In this document: one piece after another, positions 7,309 to 13,807 of the stretch
Numbering within the stretch: position 1 is the stretch's first letter
Layout of the letters: each line of letters opens with the position of its first letter
Notes under the pieces: model-generated
The model's database searches: none
What the model saw: only the letters and a program-made list of their open reading frames with translations
What the model was told of the DNA's origin: nothing
Source of the DNA: UBA4655 sp044337015
GTDB taxonomy: Bacteria > Planctomycetota > Planctomycetia > Pirellulales > UBA1268
DNA length: 23,224 nucleotides
Reading direction: 5' to 3'
NCBI GenBank assembly: GCA_044337015.1
Contig: JBIIOJ010000018.1
Span: 1 to 23,224 of the forward strand
Translations under genes and position numbers: made by a program

Positions 7309-8406
7309 ATGGAAATGCCGGAAGTCGTCGTCGTCGGGGCGGGGGTGGCGGGATTGTGCGCCGCCAGCGAACTCGTGCAGGCGGGGTTGCGGGTGGTCGT
7401 GCTCGAGAAATCCCGCGGCGTCGGCGGCCGGATGGCGACGCGGCGGATCGGCGAGGCCGTCTTCGATCACGGCGCGCAGTATTTCACGATCCGCGGCCGC
7501 GCGTTCGGCAACGTGGTCGGCGACGCCCACCGTGTGGGCGTCGTCGCGAAATGGTGCGACGGCTTTCCCCGGGGCGGCGCCGTCGTCGGCGGGCCCGGAG
7601 AGGTGATCGAGCCGTCCGGTGAGGACCTGGCGGCCCGCTGGCGTGGCGTGCGGGGGATGACCGACCTCGCGAAGCGGATCGTCGAGGCGACGGCCGACGC
7701 CTCGAAAGAGAACGGCGCCTTCGAGGTCCGAACGGCGGCGAAGGTGGTCGCCGTCGGGAGCGACGGGGAGCGCGTGCGGATCGCGCTGGAGGCGGACGAA
7801 CCGCTGCTCGCTGCCGCGGCGATCGTGACGTCGCCGGCGCCGCAGTCGCTCGATCTGTTTCGCGCCGAGGGGGGCTGCCTCGCGGGGCACGGCGGCGGGA
7901 CCGACCCGGATGCAGTGCTGAGGCTCGAAGCGATCCGCTACGACCCCTGCTTTGCCCTCATGCTCGTGCTCGACCGGCCGAGCCTCGTGCCGCCGCCCGG
8001 CGGCGTGCGGTTCGACGACGGCCCCGTTTCCTGGATCGCCGACAATCTTGCGAAGGGGATCTCGCCCGTGCCATCCCTGACGGTCCACGCATCGCCGGGC
8101 TTCAGCGCCGCCCACTTCGACGACCCTCCCGATACCGTCATGGACCGGCTCGTGGACGCGGCGAGGCCCTGGATCGACGGCGATCCCGCGACGGTGATCC
8201 GCGAGCGGTCGCTCCACCGCTGGAAGTTCTCGCTCGCCACGCGGTCCGACCCCTCGCCGATGGTGGCCGTGTCGACCACCCCGCCGATCGTCTGCTGCGG
8301 CGACGGCTTCGGCGGCGGCCGCGTCGAAGCCGCCGCGTCGAGCGGGCTCGCCGCCGGCCGCTGGGTGGCCCGCGTGCTTGCATCGGGCGGCCCTCGAAGC
8401 CGATGA
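7309..8406 (+). CDS. Renalase-like FAD/NAD(P)-dependent oxidoreductase
   Basis: A flavoprotein of about 365 residues. The N-terminal dinucleotide-binding fold reads VVVVGAGVAGL (6-16), then VVVLEKSRGVGGRMATRR, where Glu33 would bind the FAD ribose and GGR is the second flavin motif. FDHGAQYFT follows, typical of the renalase-like group. The C-terminal FAD-contacting block is CCGDGFGGGRVEAAASSGLAAGRWV. Human renalase oxidises alpha-NAD(P)H isomers, but bacterial substrates of this large group are mostly unknown. I prefer ATG 7309 because GGAGAG at 7293-7298 is ten bases before it; ATG 7300 would leave a spacer of only one base. It follows the deacetylase and is 64 bases before the aldehyde dehydrogenase. 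No signal peptide is seen, so it is probably cytoplasmic. Confidence 0.88.
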   Translation: MEMPEVVVVGAGVAGLCAASELVQAGLRVVVLEKSRGVGGRMATRRIGEAVFDHGAQYFTIRGRAFGNVVGDAHRVGVVAKWCDGFPRGGAVVGGPGEVIEPSGEDLAARWRGVRGMTDLAKRIVEATADASKENGAFEVRTAAKVVAVGSDGERVRIALEADEPLLAAAAIVTSPAPQSLDLFRAEGGCLAGHGGGTDPDAVLRLEAIRYDPCFALMLVLDRPSLVPPPGGVRFDDGPVSWIADNLAKGISPVPSLTVHASPGFSAAHFDDPPDTVMDRLVDAARPWIDGDPATVIRERSLHRWKFSLATRSDPSPMVAVSTTPPIVCCGDGFGGGRVEAAASSGLAAGRWVARVLASGGPRSR

Positions 8407-8414
8407 TGTCGGAC

Positions 8415-8437
8415 CTCCGGATCGGCCCGGTCCGGAG
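8415..8437 (+). other. Inverted repeat between the renalase-like gene and the aldehyde dehydrogenase
   Basis: CTCCGGA (8415-8421) and TCCGGAG (8431-8437) form a perfect 7-bp stem with a 9-base G/C-rich loop, just after the flavoprotein stop and before the next ribosome binding site. There is no T-run after it, only CATTTCCCC, so it is a weak terminator at best. It could also be an attenuator or mRNA-stabilising hairpin. Confidence 0.35.
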
Positions 8438-8470
8438 CATTTCCCCGAACACTCCCCAGGAGCACTCCTC

Positions 8471-9967
8471 ATGGCCACCGCCGTCGCCGGCCCGAAACTC
8501 TTGCCCGAAGTCGAACGGTTCCTCGGCTCGGCACCCCTGCACGGCGTCGTGGGGGGCAAGGACGTCGCCGGCTCGTCCGGCGAGACGATGGCCACGCTCG
8601 ACCCCGGCACGGGTGAGCCGATCGCGGAGTTCTGCGTGCTCACCGACGCCGACGTCGATCGGGCCGTGAAGTCCGCGGCGGAGGCGTTCAGGAAGTCGGG
8701 CTGGGCCACGATGGCCCCGAACGAGCGGGGCGTGATGCTTCATCGGCTCGCCGACGCGGTCGAGAAGCACAAGAAGGTGATCGGCCAGATCGAGGCGCTC
8801 GATGCGGGCAAGATCCTCGCCCATGCCGAAGGCGACGTGGAGAACTTCATCGCCACGCTCCGCTACTTCACCGACATGGCGCAGCACGTCCAGCGGAGGA
8901 ACGTCCTCGCCGTGGCCGGGCACGAGGCCTGGACGGTTCGGCATCCCTGGGGGCCGTGCGGGTTCATCTTCCCGTGGAACTTCCCGTTCCTGCTGATCGG
9001 CTGGGGCGTCTCGCCGGCCCTCGCCGCGGGCAACACGGTCGTGATCAAGCCCGCCGAAGACACGCCCCTCTCGGCGATCTACCTCGCGCGGCTCGCTCGC
9101 GAGGTCGGCATCCCCGACGGCGTCATCAACGTGATCCCGGGCACCGGCGCGGGCGCGGGCGCCGCGCTGTCCGCTCATCCTGGCATCAGGCGGATGAGTT
9201 TCACCGGATCGCCCGAGGTCGGGCGGCTCGTCGGCGAGGCCTGCGGCCGCAACCTCACGCCCGTGAAGCTGGAGCTCGGCGGCAAGGGGGCGGCCGTCGT
9301 GTTCGACGACGTCGATGTCGCGGCGACGGCGGAGAAGCTCGTCGGGGCGATCACGTTCCACTCCGGGCAGGTCTGCTGCGATGCCACCCGCTGGATCGTC
9401 CACCAGTCGATCGCGAAGGACTTCCTCGCGGAGTGCCGCCGGAAGATGGAGACCGTTCGCGTCGGCTACCAACTCGACGACGCCTCGCGGATGGGGCCCG
9501 TCGTCAACGCGAAGCAGCGTGCCCGCGTGCTCTCGTACCTTGAGAAGGGCACGAAGCAGGGCGCAGAGCCGGTCGTGGCCGGCGGGCCCGCCGACGTGCC
9601 GGGGAAGGGGGGCTTCTACGTGAAGCCGGCGATCCTCGCCGGGAAGCTCGACAACGTCGCCGCGCGGGATGAGATCTTCGGACCGGTGGCCTTCGTCGCG
9701 ACGTTCAAGAGTGAGGACGAGGCGGTCTCGATGGCCAACGACACCGACTACGGCCTGGCCAACAGCGTCTGGACGACCGACCCCACCCGGGCGGCCCGCG
9801 TCGCCGAGTCGATGGTGGCCGGCAACAGCTGGATCAACGCCCACAACGTCTTCCCCCGCGGCGTGCCGTATGGCGGCGTGAACAAGAGCGGCATGGGAGG
9901 CGGCGTGAACTCGATCGAGACGCTCTTCGACTACTGGCGGAGCCAGTCGGTCGTGCGGCCGCTGTGA
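8471..9967 (+). CDS. NAD(P)-dependent aldehyde dehydrogenase
   Basis: A full-length aldehyde dehydrogenase of 498 residues that oxidises an aldehyde to a carboxylate. Catalytic residues are all present: Asn170 in FPWNFPF (oxyanion hole), Lys193 in VIKPAE (cofactor), FTGSPEVGR (244-252), the general base Glu268 in LELGGKG, and nucleophile Cys302 in GQVCCDATR. EIFGPV and a C-terminal GVNKSGMGG follow. The start is supported by AGGAG at 8458-8462, eight bases before the ATG. Family relatives include betaine-aldehyde and retinal-type dehydrogenases; the substrate cannot be read from sequence. Two flavoproteins that might generate aldehydes from amines lie on either side (7309-8406 and 10209-11492). 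A structured repeat follows directly after the stop codon. Confidence 0.95.
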   Translation: MATAVAGPKLLPEVERFLGSAPLHGVVGGKDVAGSSGETMATLDPGTGEPIAEFCVLTDADVDRAVKSAAEAFRKSGWATMAPNERGVMLHRLADAVEKHKKVIGQIEALDAGKILAHAEGDVENFIATLRYFTDMAQHVQRRNVLAVAGHEAWTVRHPWGPCGFIFPWNFPFLLIGWGVSPALAAGNTVVIKPAEDTPLSAIYLARLAREVGIPDGVINVIPGTGAGAGAALSAHPGIRRMSFTGSPEVGRLVGEACGRNLTPVKLELGGKGAAVVFDDVDVAATAEKLVGAITFHSGQVCCDATRWIVHQSIAKDFLAECRRKMETVRVGYQLDDASRMGPVVNAKQRARVLSYLEKGTKQGAEPVVAGGPADVPGKGGFYVKPAILAGKLDNVAARDEIFGPVAFVATFKSEDEAVSMANDTDYGLANSVWTTDPTRAARVAESMVAGNSWINAHNVFPRGVPYGGVNKSGMGGGVNSIETLFDYWRSQSVVRPL

Positions 9968-9990
9968 GTGCACGACGTCTTTTTCGGGGC

Positions 9991-10182
9991 GTCGAGCGTG
10001 CTGGGTTCGGGGCTGGCCGTATCCCCTCGCCGGACGCTCGCTGCGGGCTCGGGGCTGCCCGTGCCCATCGCCGGACGTTCGCTTCGGCCCTCCGGGCCTC
10101 CACTCACTCGGAGCTGACTGGCGCTCCGGCATCCATGCCTGCGCTGGTCAGCTACGCCGGCTCCTGGGCACGGGCAGCCCCT
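9991..10182. repeat. Structured dispersed repeat, copy 1 (full unit plus extra left arm)
   Basis: This fills most of the 241-base gap after the aldehyde dehydrogenase. The complete unit is bounded by a perfect 17-bp inverted repeat, GGGGCTGCCCGTGCCCA at 10051-10067 and its complement at 10165-10181. Inside are hairpin A (GGCCC/GGGCC, 10086-10098) and long hairpin B, a 13-bp stem with two G-T pairs at 10112-10124 and 10141-10153, tipped by GGCAT-CC-ATGCC (10128-10139). A partial left half lies just before it (10003-10050) and resembles the copy at the right window edge more than its own neighbour. No gene or promoter is convincing inside. It could be a mobile palindromic element, a 3' UTR processing or termination structure, or a structured RNA. 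Confidence 0.85.
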
Positions 10183-10208
10183 CGCGGTCAAACGGATCTA
10201 AGGAAGAG

Positions 10209-11492
10209 ATGGCTGATGACGTCGTGATCGTCGGGGCGGGGCTCGCGGGGCTGGCTTGCGCGCGGGAGCTTGTGCGCCGTGGACGGCGGGTGACCGTGCT
10301 CGAGGCGGCAGACCGCGTCGGTGGCCGCGTCGCGACCGACACGGTCGACGGGTTCCGGATCGACCGGGGATTCCAGGTGTACAACGATGCCTACCCGGAG
10401 GGAATGCGGCAGCTCGATCTTGCATCGCTGCGGCTTGGCCGGTTCGACGCGGGTGCACTCGTGGCCGATGGAGGTCGGCTGCGGATTGTTGCCGATCCGT
10501 GGCGTCGGCCGATCGCCGCGGTCCGTTCGGTGCTCGACGGCACGGTCGGCGTCGCCGACGGTCTCCGCACGGCGAAGCTGCGGCACGACGCGATCTCCGC
10601 GTTCCACTCGGGGCTCTGCGATCCCGACCGGCCGACGGCGGCGTCGTTCGGCGCGGCGGCCTCCCGCGAGCGGTCTACCCGCGAGGAGCTTTCGGCCCGC
10701 GGTTTCTCCGGGGCGTTCGTGGACCGTTTCTTTCGGCCGTTTTTCGGCGGCGTGTTCCTGGAGCGGGCCCTCGAGACGGCGGCGACGGTGTTTGTCTTCG
10801 ACTTCGCGATGTTCGCCCTCGGGCGGGCCTGCCTGCCGGCCGGCGGCATGGACGCGATCCCGCGGCAGCTCGCCGCGGGCCTGCCGGCAGGTGTCGTTCA
10901 CCTGGGCCGCCGCGTCCGTCGGGTCGAGCCTGCCCGCGTGATCCTCGACGACGGCAGCGGGATGGAGGCGGCGGAGGTGGTCGTCGCGACCGAGGGCTCC
11001 GCGGCGGCAAAGCTCGTGCCGGAAGCCTTCCGGGCCGCATGGAGCGGACGCCAAACGAAGTCCACCTGCATGGTCGCCTTCGCAGCGGAGAAGTCTCCAC
11101 TCTCGCGGCCGACGCTCGTCGTGAGCGCGGAGCCGACCGGTCCGATCGACAACCTCACGGTCCCGTCTGACGTGGCCGAAGGGTACGCGCCGGAAGGCCA
11201 ATCACTCGTCACGGTTTCGATCCGCGAGGGATGGCAGGAGGGGCCCGAGTCGCTCGTCGAAAGCGTTCGCCGCCAGGCCGCAAACTGGTTCGGCGAGCCG
11301 TGCCGATCGTGGCGGCACCTCGCGACCGTGCGGGTCGATCACGCCCTGCCCGATGAATCTCCCGCCGCCCGTCGGCTACGGCCGACCGGTCCGCGGCTCG
11401 CTCCGGGCCTGCTGCTCTGCGGCGACCACGCGACCTCGGGCTCGATCAACGGCGCCCTCGCCAGCGGCCGCCTCGCCGCGGACGCGTCTTGA
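10209..11492 (+). CDS. FAD-dependent amine oxidase/phytoene desaturase-like oxidoreductase
   Basis: A flavoprotein of 427 residues. The N-terminus has the FAD-binding VVIVGAGLAGLACARELVRRG, then VTVLEAADRVGGRV, with the acidic ribose-binding residue and GGR motif typical of the amine oxidase/protoporphyrinogen oxidase/carotenoid desaturase superfamily. IDRGFQVYNDAYPE follows. The C-terminal flavin block is LLLCGDHATSGSINGALASGRLAAD. Family members oxidise amines or desaturate isoprenoids or porphyrinogens; the middle domain gives no clear substrate. The start is supported by AAGGAAGAG directly upstream, and the structured repeat separates it from the aldehyde dehydrogenase. It resembles the flavoprotein at 7309-8406 only in the N-terminal nucleotide-binding part and the short C-terminal FAD block, so the two are not a recent duplication. 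Confidence 0.88.
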   Translation: MADDVVIVGAGLAGLACARELVRRGRRVTVLEAADRVGGRVATDTVDGFRIDRGFQVYNDAYPEGMRQLDLASLRLGRFDAGALVADGGRLRIVADPWRRPIAAVRSVLDGTVGVADGLRTAKLRHDAISAFHSGLCDPDRPTAASFGAAASRERSTREELSARGFSGAFVDRFFRPFFGGVFLERALETAATVFVFDFAMFALGRACLPAGGMDAIPRQLAAGLPAGVVHLGRRVRRVEPARVILDDGSGMEAAEVVVATEGSAAAKLVPEAFRAAWSGRQTKSTCMVAFAAEKSPLSRPTLVVSAEPTGPIDNLTVPSDVAEGYAPEGQSLVTVSIREGWQEGPESLVESVRRQAANWFGEPCRSWRHLATVRVDHALPDESPAARRLRPTGPRLAPGLLLCGDHATSGSINGALASGRLAADAS

Positions 11493-11536
11493 TCGCTGAT
11501 TCGCACGCCGGCTTGGCGGCAGCTGTTAAGGACGTC

Positions 11537-11563
11537 TTGCCGGACCGGTTTCTGGTTTATACA
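11537..11563 (+). promoter_or_regulatory. Candidate promoter of the TetR-RND operon
   Basis: TTGCCG (11537-11542) and TATACA (11558-11563) lie in a locally A/T-richer stretch, 15 bases apart, somewhat shorter than the ideal 17. TATACA matches 5 of 6 bases of the -10 consensus. The expected transcription start, near 11570, falls inside the operator described separately. Called by eye. Confidence 0.4.
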
Positions 11564-11568
11564 GTTGA

Positions 11569-11586
11569 TTCAAGCGCCCGTTTGAA
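11569..11586. promoter_or_regulatory. Probable TetR-family operator
   Basis: TTCAAGCGCCCGTTTGAA is an 18-base inverted repeat with one mismatched pair, the size and symmetry expected for a TetR dimer site. It starts six bases after the candidate -10 box and covers the expected transcription start, 24 bases before the regulator's ATG. Two smaller palindromes overlap it: TTGATTCAA (11565-11573) and CGTTTGAAACG (11579-11589). Binding here would repress the regulator and the downstream efflux genes together. Confidence 0.5.
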
Positions 11587-11609
11587 ACGTGATAGTGCCC
11601 AGAAATTCC

Positions 11610-12350
11610 ATGGCAACCGTGAGATCGAGAACGCCCGCCGATGTGCCCGCCGCCGACGATGCGTCGGTGCGGGATCGGGATGATGCCCGCGATCGAATCC
11701 TGCTGGCTGCCGGGCAGGCGTTCGCGGAGCACGGGTTCGAGGGGGCAACCGTCAGGGATATTTGTCTGTCGGCGGGGGCGAACGTCGCCGCCGTCAACTA
11801 CTACTTCGGCGACAAGCGGCGGCTCTATATCGAGAGCGTGAAGCACGCCCACCGCTCGCGGGTCGAACAGGTGCCGCTGCCGGAATGGCCGGCCGGGACG
11901 CCGGCCGCCGAGCGGCTGCACGACTTCATCGACAACATGCTCGAACGGATGCTCGGATTCGGCCAGCCTCCCTGGCAGGTTCGGCTGATGCTTCGCGAAG
12001 TGCTGCAGCCGACCGACGCCTGCCGGGAACTCGTCGAGGATTACATCCGGCCGCACTTCGACGTGCTCTTGGGCATTCTCGACGACATCGTCGATGGCCG
12101 GCTGCCGCGAGCCGAGTTGCGACGCGTCGCCATGTCGATCGTGGGGCAGTGCTTTCTCTATCGTGCGGCCGGCGACGTGGTCGGGATGCTCGTGCCGTCC
12201 GACGAGCTCGCCTCGCTGCACACACCGAAGCGCCTGGCCGAGCACGTCACCCGCTTCTCGCTGGCGGCGCTCGGCGCCGGCCCCGCGTTCTGCCCGGGCG
12301 AGACGGCGTCATCTTCCGGCCCGATCCCACCCAGGAAGGCACTCACATGA
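11610..12350 (+). CDS. TetR/AcrR-family transcriptional regulator, CecR-like
   Basis: A repressor-type regulator of about 246 residues. The N-terminal DNA-binding domain reads ILLAAGQAFAEHGFEGATVRDICLSAGANVAAVNYYFGDKRRLY (30-73), with the helix-turn-helix at about 47-66. The C-terminal ligand-binding part contains LMLREVLQPTDACRELVEDYIRPHFDVLL, as in the CecR (YbiH, DUF1956) group, which in other bacteria sits beside membrane-fusion and efflux genes. I use ATG 11610; GTG 11589 would add seven residues and overlap the operator-promoter region. Neither has a good ribosome binding site. The stop overlaps the next gene's start as ATGA (12347-12350), implying coupled translation. It most likely senses a pump substrate and controls its own operon. 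Confidence 0.92.
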   Translation: MATVRSRTPADVPAADDASVRDRDDARDRILLAAGQAFAEHGFEGATVRDICLSAGANVAAVNYYFGDKRRLYIESVKHAHRSRVEQVPLPEWPAGTPAAERLHDFIDNMLERMLGFGQPPWQVRLMLREVLQPTDACRELVEDYIRPHFDVLLGILDDIVDGRLPRAELRRVAMSIVGQCFLYRAAGDVVGMLVPSDELASLHTPKRLAEHVTRFSLAALGAGPAFCPGETASSSGPIPPRKALT

Positions 12351-13780
12351 AATTCATCCGCGAACTGCTCGGCTGGATCATGCCCGTCGTGATCCTCGGC
12401 GGTGCGATCTGGGCCTTCATGGCCATGGGCAGCCAGCCACCGCCGGCCCGCAGGTCAGCCGAACGTCCTCCGGCTCCTCCCGTCGAGACCGCCTCGGTCG
12501 AGCCGGAGACCGGCGGGATCGACGTCGTGGCCGACGGCGTGGTGGTGCCGCTGCGGGAGGTGACGCTCGCCGCCGAGGTGCCGGGCCGGATCCTCGAGAA
12601 GACCGCGGCCTGCAAGGCGGGCCGGTTCGTGAAGACGGGAACGGTGCTCTTCCGAATCGATCCCCGCGACTATGAGCTCGACCTGCAGCGTCTCGATCGC
12701 GAACTTTCCCAGGCCGGGCTGATGATCGAGGAGGTGGACGAGGAGTTGGTGCAGAACGGCACCTCGACGGAGCTTGCGGTGCGGCAGGTGGAGCTCGCCC
12801 GCCGTGAGGTGAAGCGGCTCGACGGCCTGAAGGCCGGCAAGATCGTGACGGAGGCGGAGTACGAGCGGGCTGTCCGCGACGAGCTCACGGCGACGAACGC
12901 GGTGACGATGCTCCAGGGGCAGAAGAGAGTGCTCGCCAAGCGGCGCAACAGGCTGCTCGAGGCGCAGTCGCTCGCCTCGACGATGCTCGAGCGGGCGAGG
13001 CTCGATCTCGAGCGGACGACCGTGAAGGCCCCCGCCGACGGCGTCGTCGTCCAGGACACGGTGGAGCAGGACTCCTACGTCGCGAAGGGCACTCCGCTCG
13101 TGACGCTCGAGGACACCGCCGCCGCGGAGGTGCGGACGAGCCTCCAGATGGAGGATGTGGCGAGGATCTGGGGCAGCCGCACGTCCGGTGAGTCGGCGCC
13201 GCCGGGTTCCCGATCCGGTTCCGCGTACGATGTTCCCGACACGCCCGCCACCGTCGTCTTCCGTCTCGGGGACCGGCGGTACGAATGGGCGGGTACGCTC
13301 TCGCGGCAGGAAGGCCGCGGTCTCGACGAGAAGACCCGCACGCTCCCCTTCCGGGTGCTCGTGAAGGATCCCGCCGAAGTGCGGTCGATCGATCGCTACG
13401 GCGCGGTGATGCCGGAACTGCCCGCCGAGGCGCCGCGGTCGCTCTTGCGGGGGATGTTCGTCGAGGTCCGGGTCCACGTCGAATCGACCCAAAAGCTCGT
13501 GTCGATTCCCGACGACGCCCAGCGGCCGAATGGTCAGGTCTGGGTCGTGCGGGACGGCCGAATCGTGGTCCTTTCGCCCAAGCCGCTCGAGTCGCGGGGC
13601 GGCCGCACGGTCTATGAGTCGTCGGCGTCGGGTCTGGTGCCGGGCGATCGCGTGGTGACGAGCCAGCTCTCGAGCGTCCGCGATGGCATGGCCGTGACGG
13701 AGTCGGGCCGCGGCGAGCGGGAGCCGGTGAAGACCGCGGCAGCGGACGCGGTCGACGCCCCGGTGACGACGACGCCCTGA
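12347..13780 (+). CDS. RND efflux periplasmic adaptor (HlyD/AcrA membrane fusion protein)
   Basis: A protein of 477 residues that links an inner-membrane pump to an outer-membrane channel. An N-terminal membrane anchor (about 8-27, LGWIMPVVILGGAIWAFMAM) is followed by a first half-lipoyl segment (about 65-105), a long charged alpha-helical coiled-coil hairpin (about 110-220), the second lipoyl half (LERTTVKAPADGVVVQDTVE, 221-240) and beta-barrel and membrane-proximal regions. A Gly/Ser/Pro-rich insert lies at about 277-300. There is no lipobox cysteine, so it is anchored by a helix, not a lipid. AGGAAGG at 12333-12339 is seven bases before the ATG, which overlaps the regulator's stop. The pump gene follows 27 bases later. 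No outer-membrane TolC partner is in the window. Confidence 0.94.
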   Translation: MKFIRELLGWIMPVVILGGAIWAFMAMGSQPPPARRSAERPPAPPVETASVEPETGGIDVVADGVVVPLREVTLAAEVPGRILEKTAACKAGRFVKTGTVLFRIDPRDYELDLQRLDRELSQAGLMIEEVDEELVQNGTSTELAVRQVELARREVKRLDGLKAGKIVTEAEYERAVRDELTATNAVTMLQGQKRVLAKRRNRLLEAQSLASTMLERARLDLERTTVKAPADGVVVQDTVEQDSYVAKGTPLVTLEDTAAAEVRTSLQMEDVARIWGSRTSGESAPPGSRSGSAYDVPDTPATVVFRLGDRRYEWAGTLSRQEGRGLDEKTRTLPFRVLVKDPAEVRSIDRYGAVMPELPAEAPRSLLRGMFVEVRVHVESTQKLVSIPDDAQRPNGQVWVVRDGRIVVLSPKPLESRGGRTVYESSASGLVPGDRVVTSQLSSVRDGMAVTESGRGEREPVKTAAADAVDAPVTTTP

Positions 13781-13807
13781 CGGTTTTCACCCGGTGAGAC
13801 TCTCGGC

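Noticed and set aside
8415..8437. A strong intrinsic terminator after the renalase-like gene
   Set aside because: The stem is good but there is no T-run, so it is listed only as an inverted repeat.
6469..8709. A 746-codon minus-strand frame opposite the PIG-L and renalase-like genes
   Set aside because: Shadow of two genes with clear zinc and FAD motifs; repetitive His/Arg/Asp composition and no start context.
8138..10132. A 664-codon minus-strand frame opposite the aldehyde dehydrogenase and repeat copy 1
   Set aside because: Antisense to a complete aldehyde dehydrogenase, and its 5' end would lie inside a non-coding structured repeat.
10051..10181. The repeat as a tRNA or CRISPR unit
   Set aside because: The branched fold looks like a cloverleaf, but there is no anticodon arm, T-loop or CCA end, and the stems are too long. 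There is no array of regularly spaced repeats.
9964..10227. Short frame through the gap after the aldehyde dehydrogenase
   Set aside because: It is made of the structured repeat. The matching region of copy 2 does not preserve a protein sequence, while it does preserve stems.
7309..11492. The two flavoproteins as recent duplicates
   Set aside because: They share only the N-terminal dinucleotide-binding motif and the short C-terminal FAD block; the rest differs in sequence and length.
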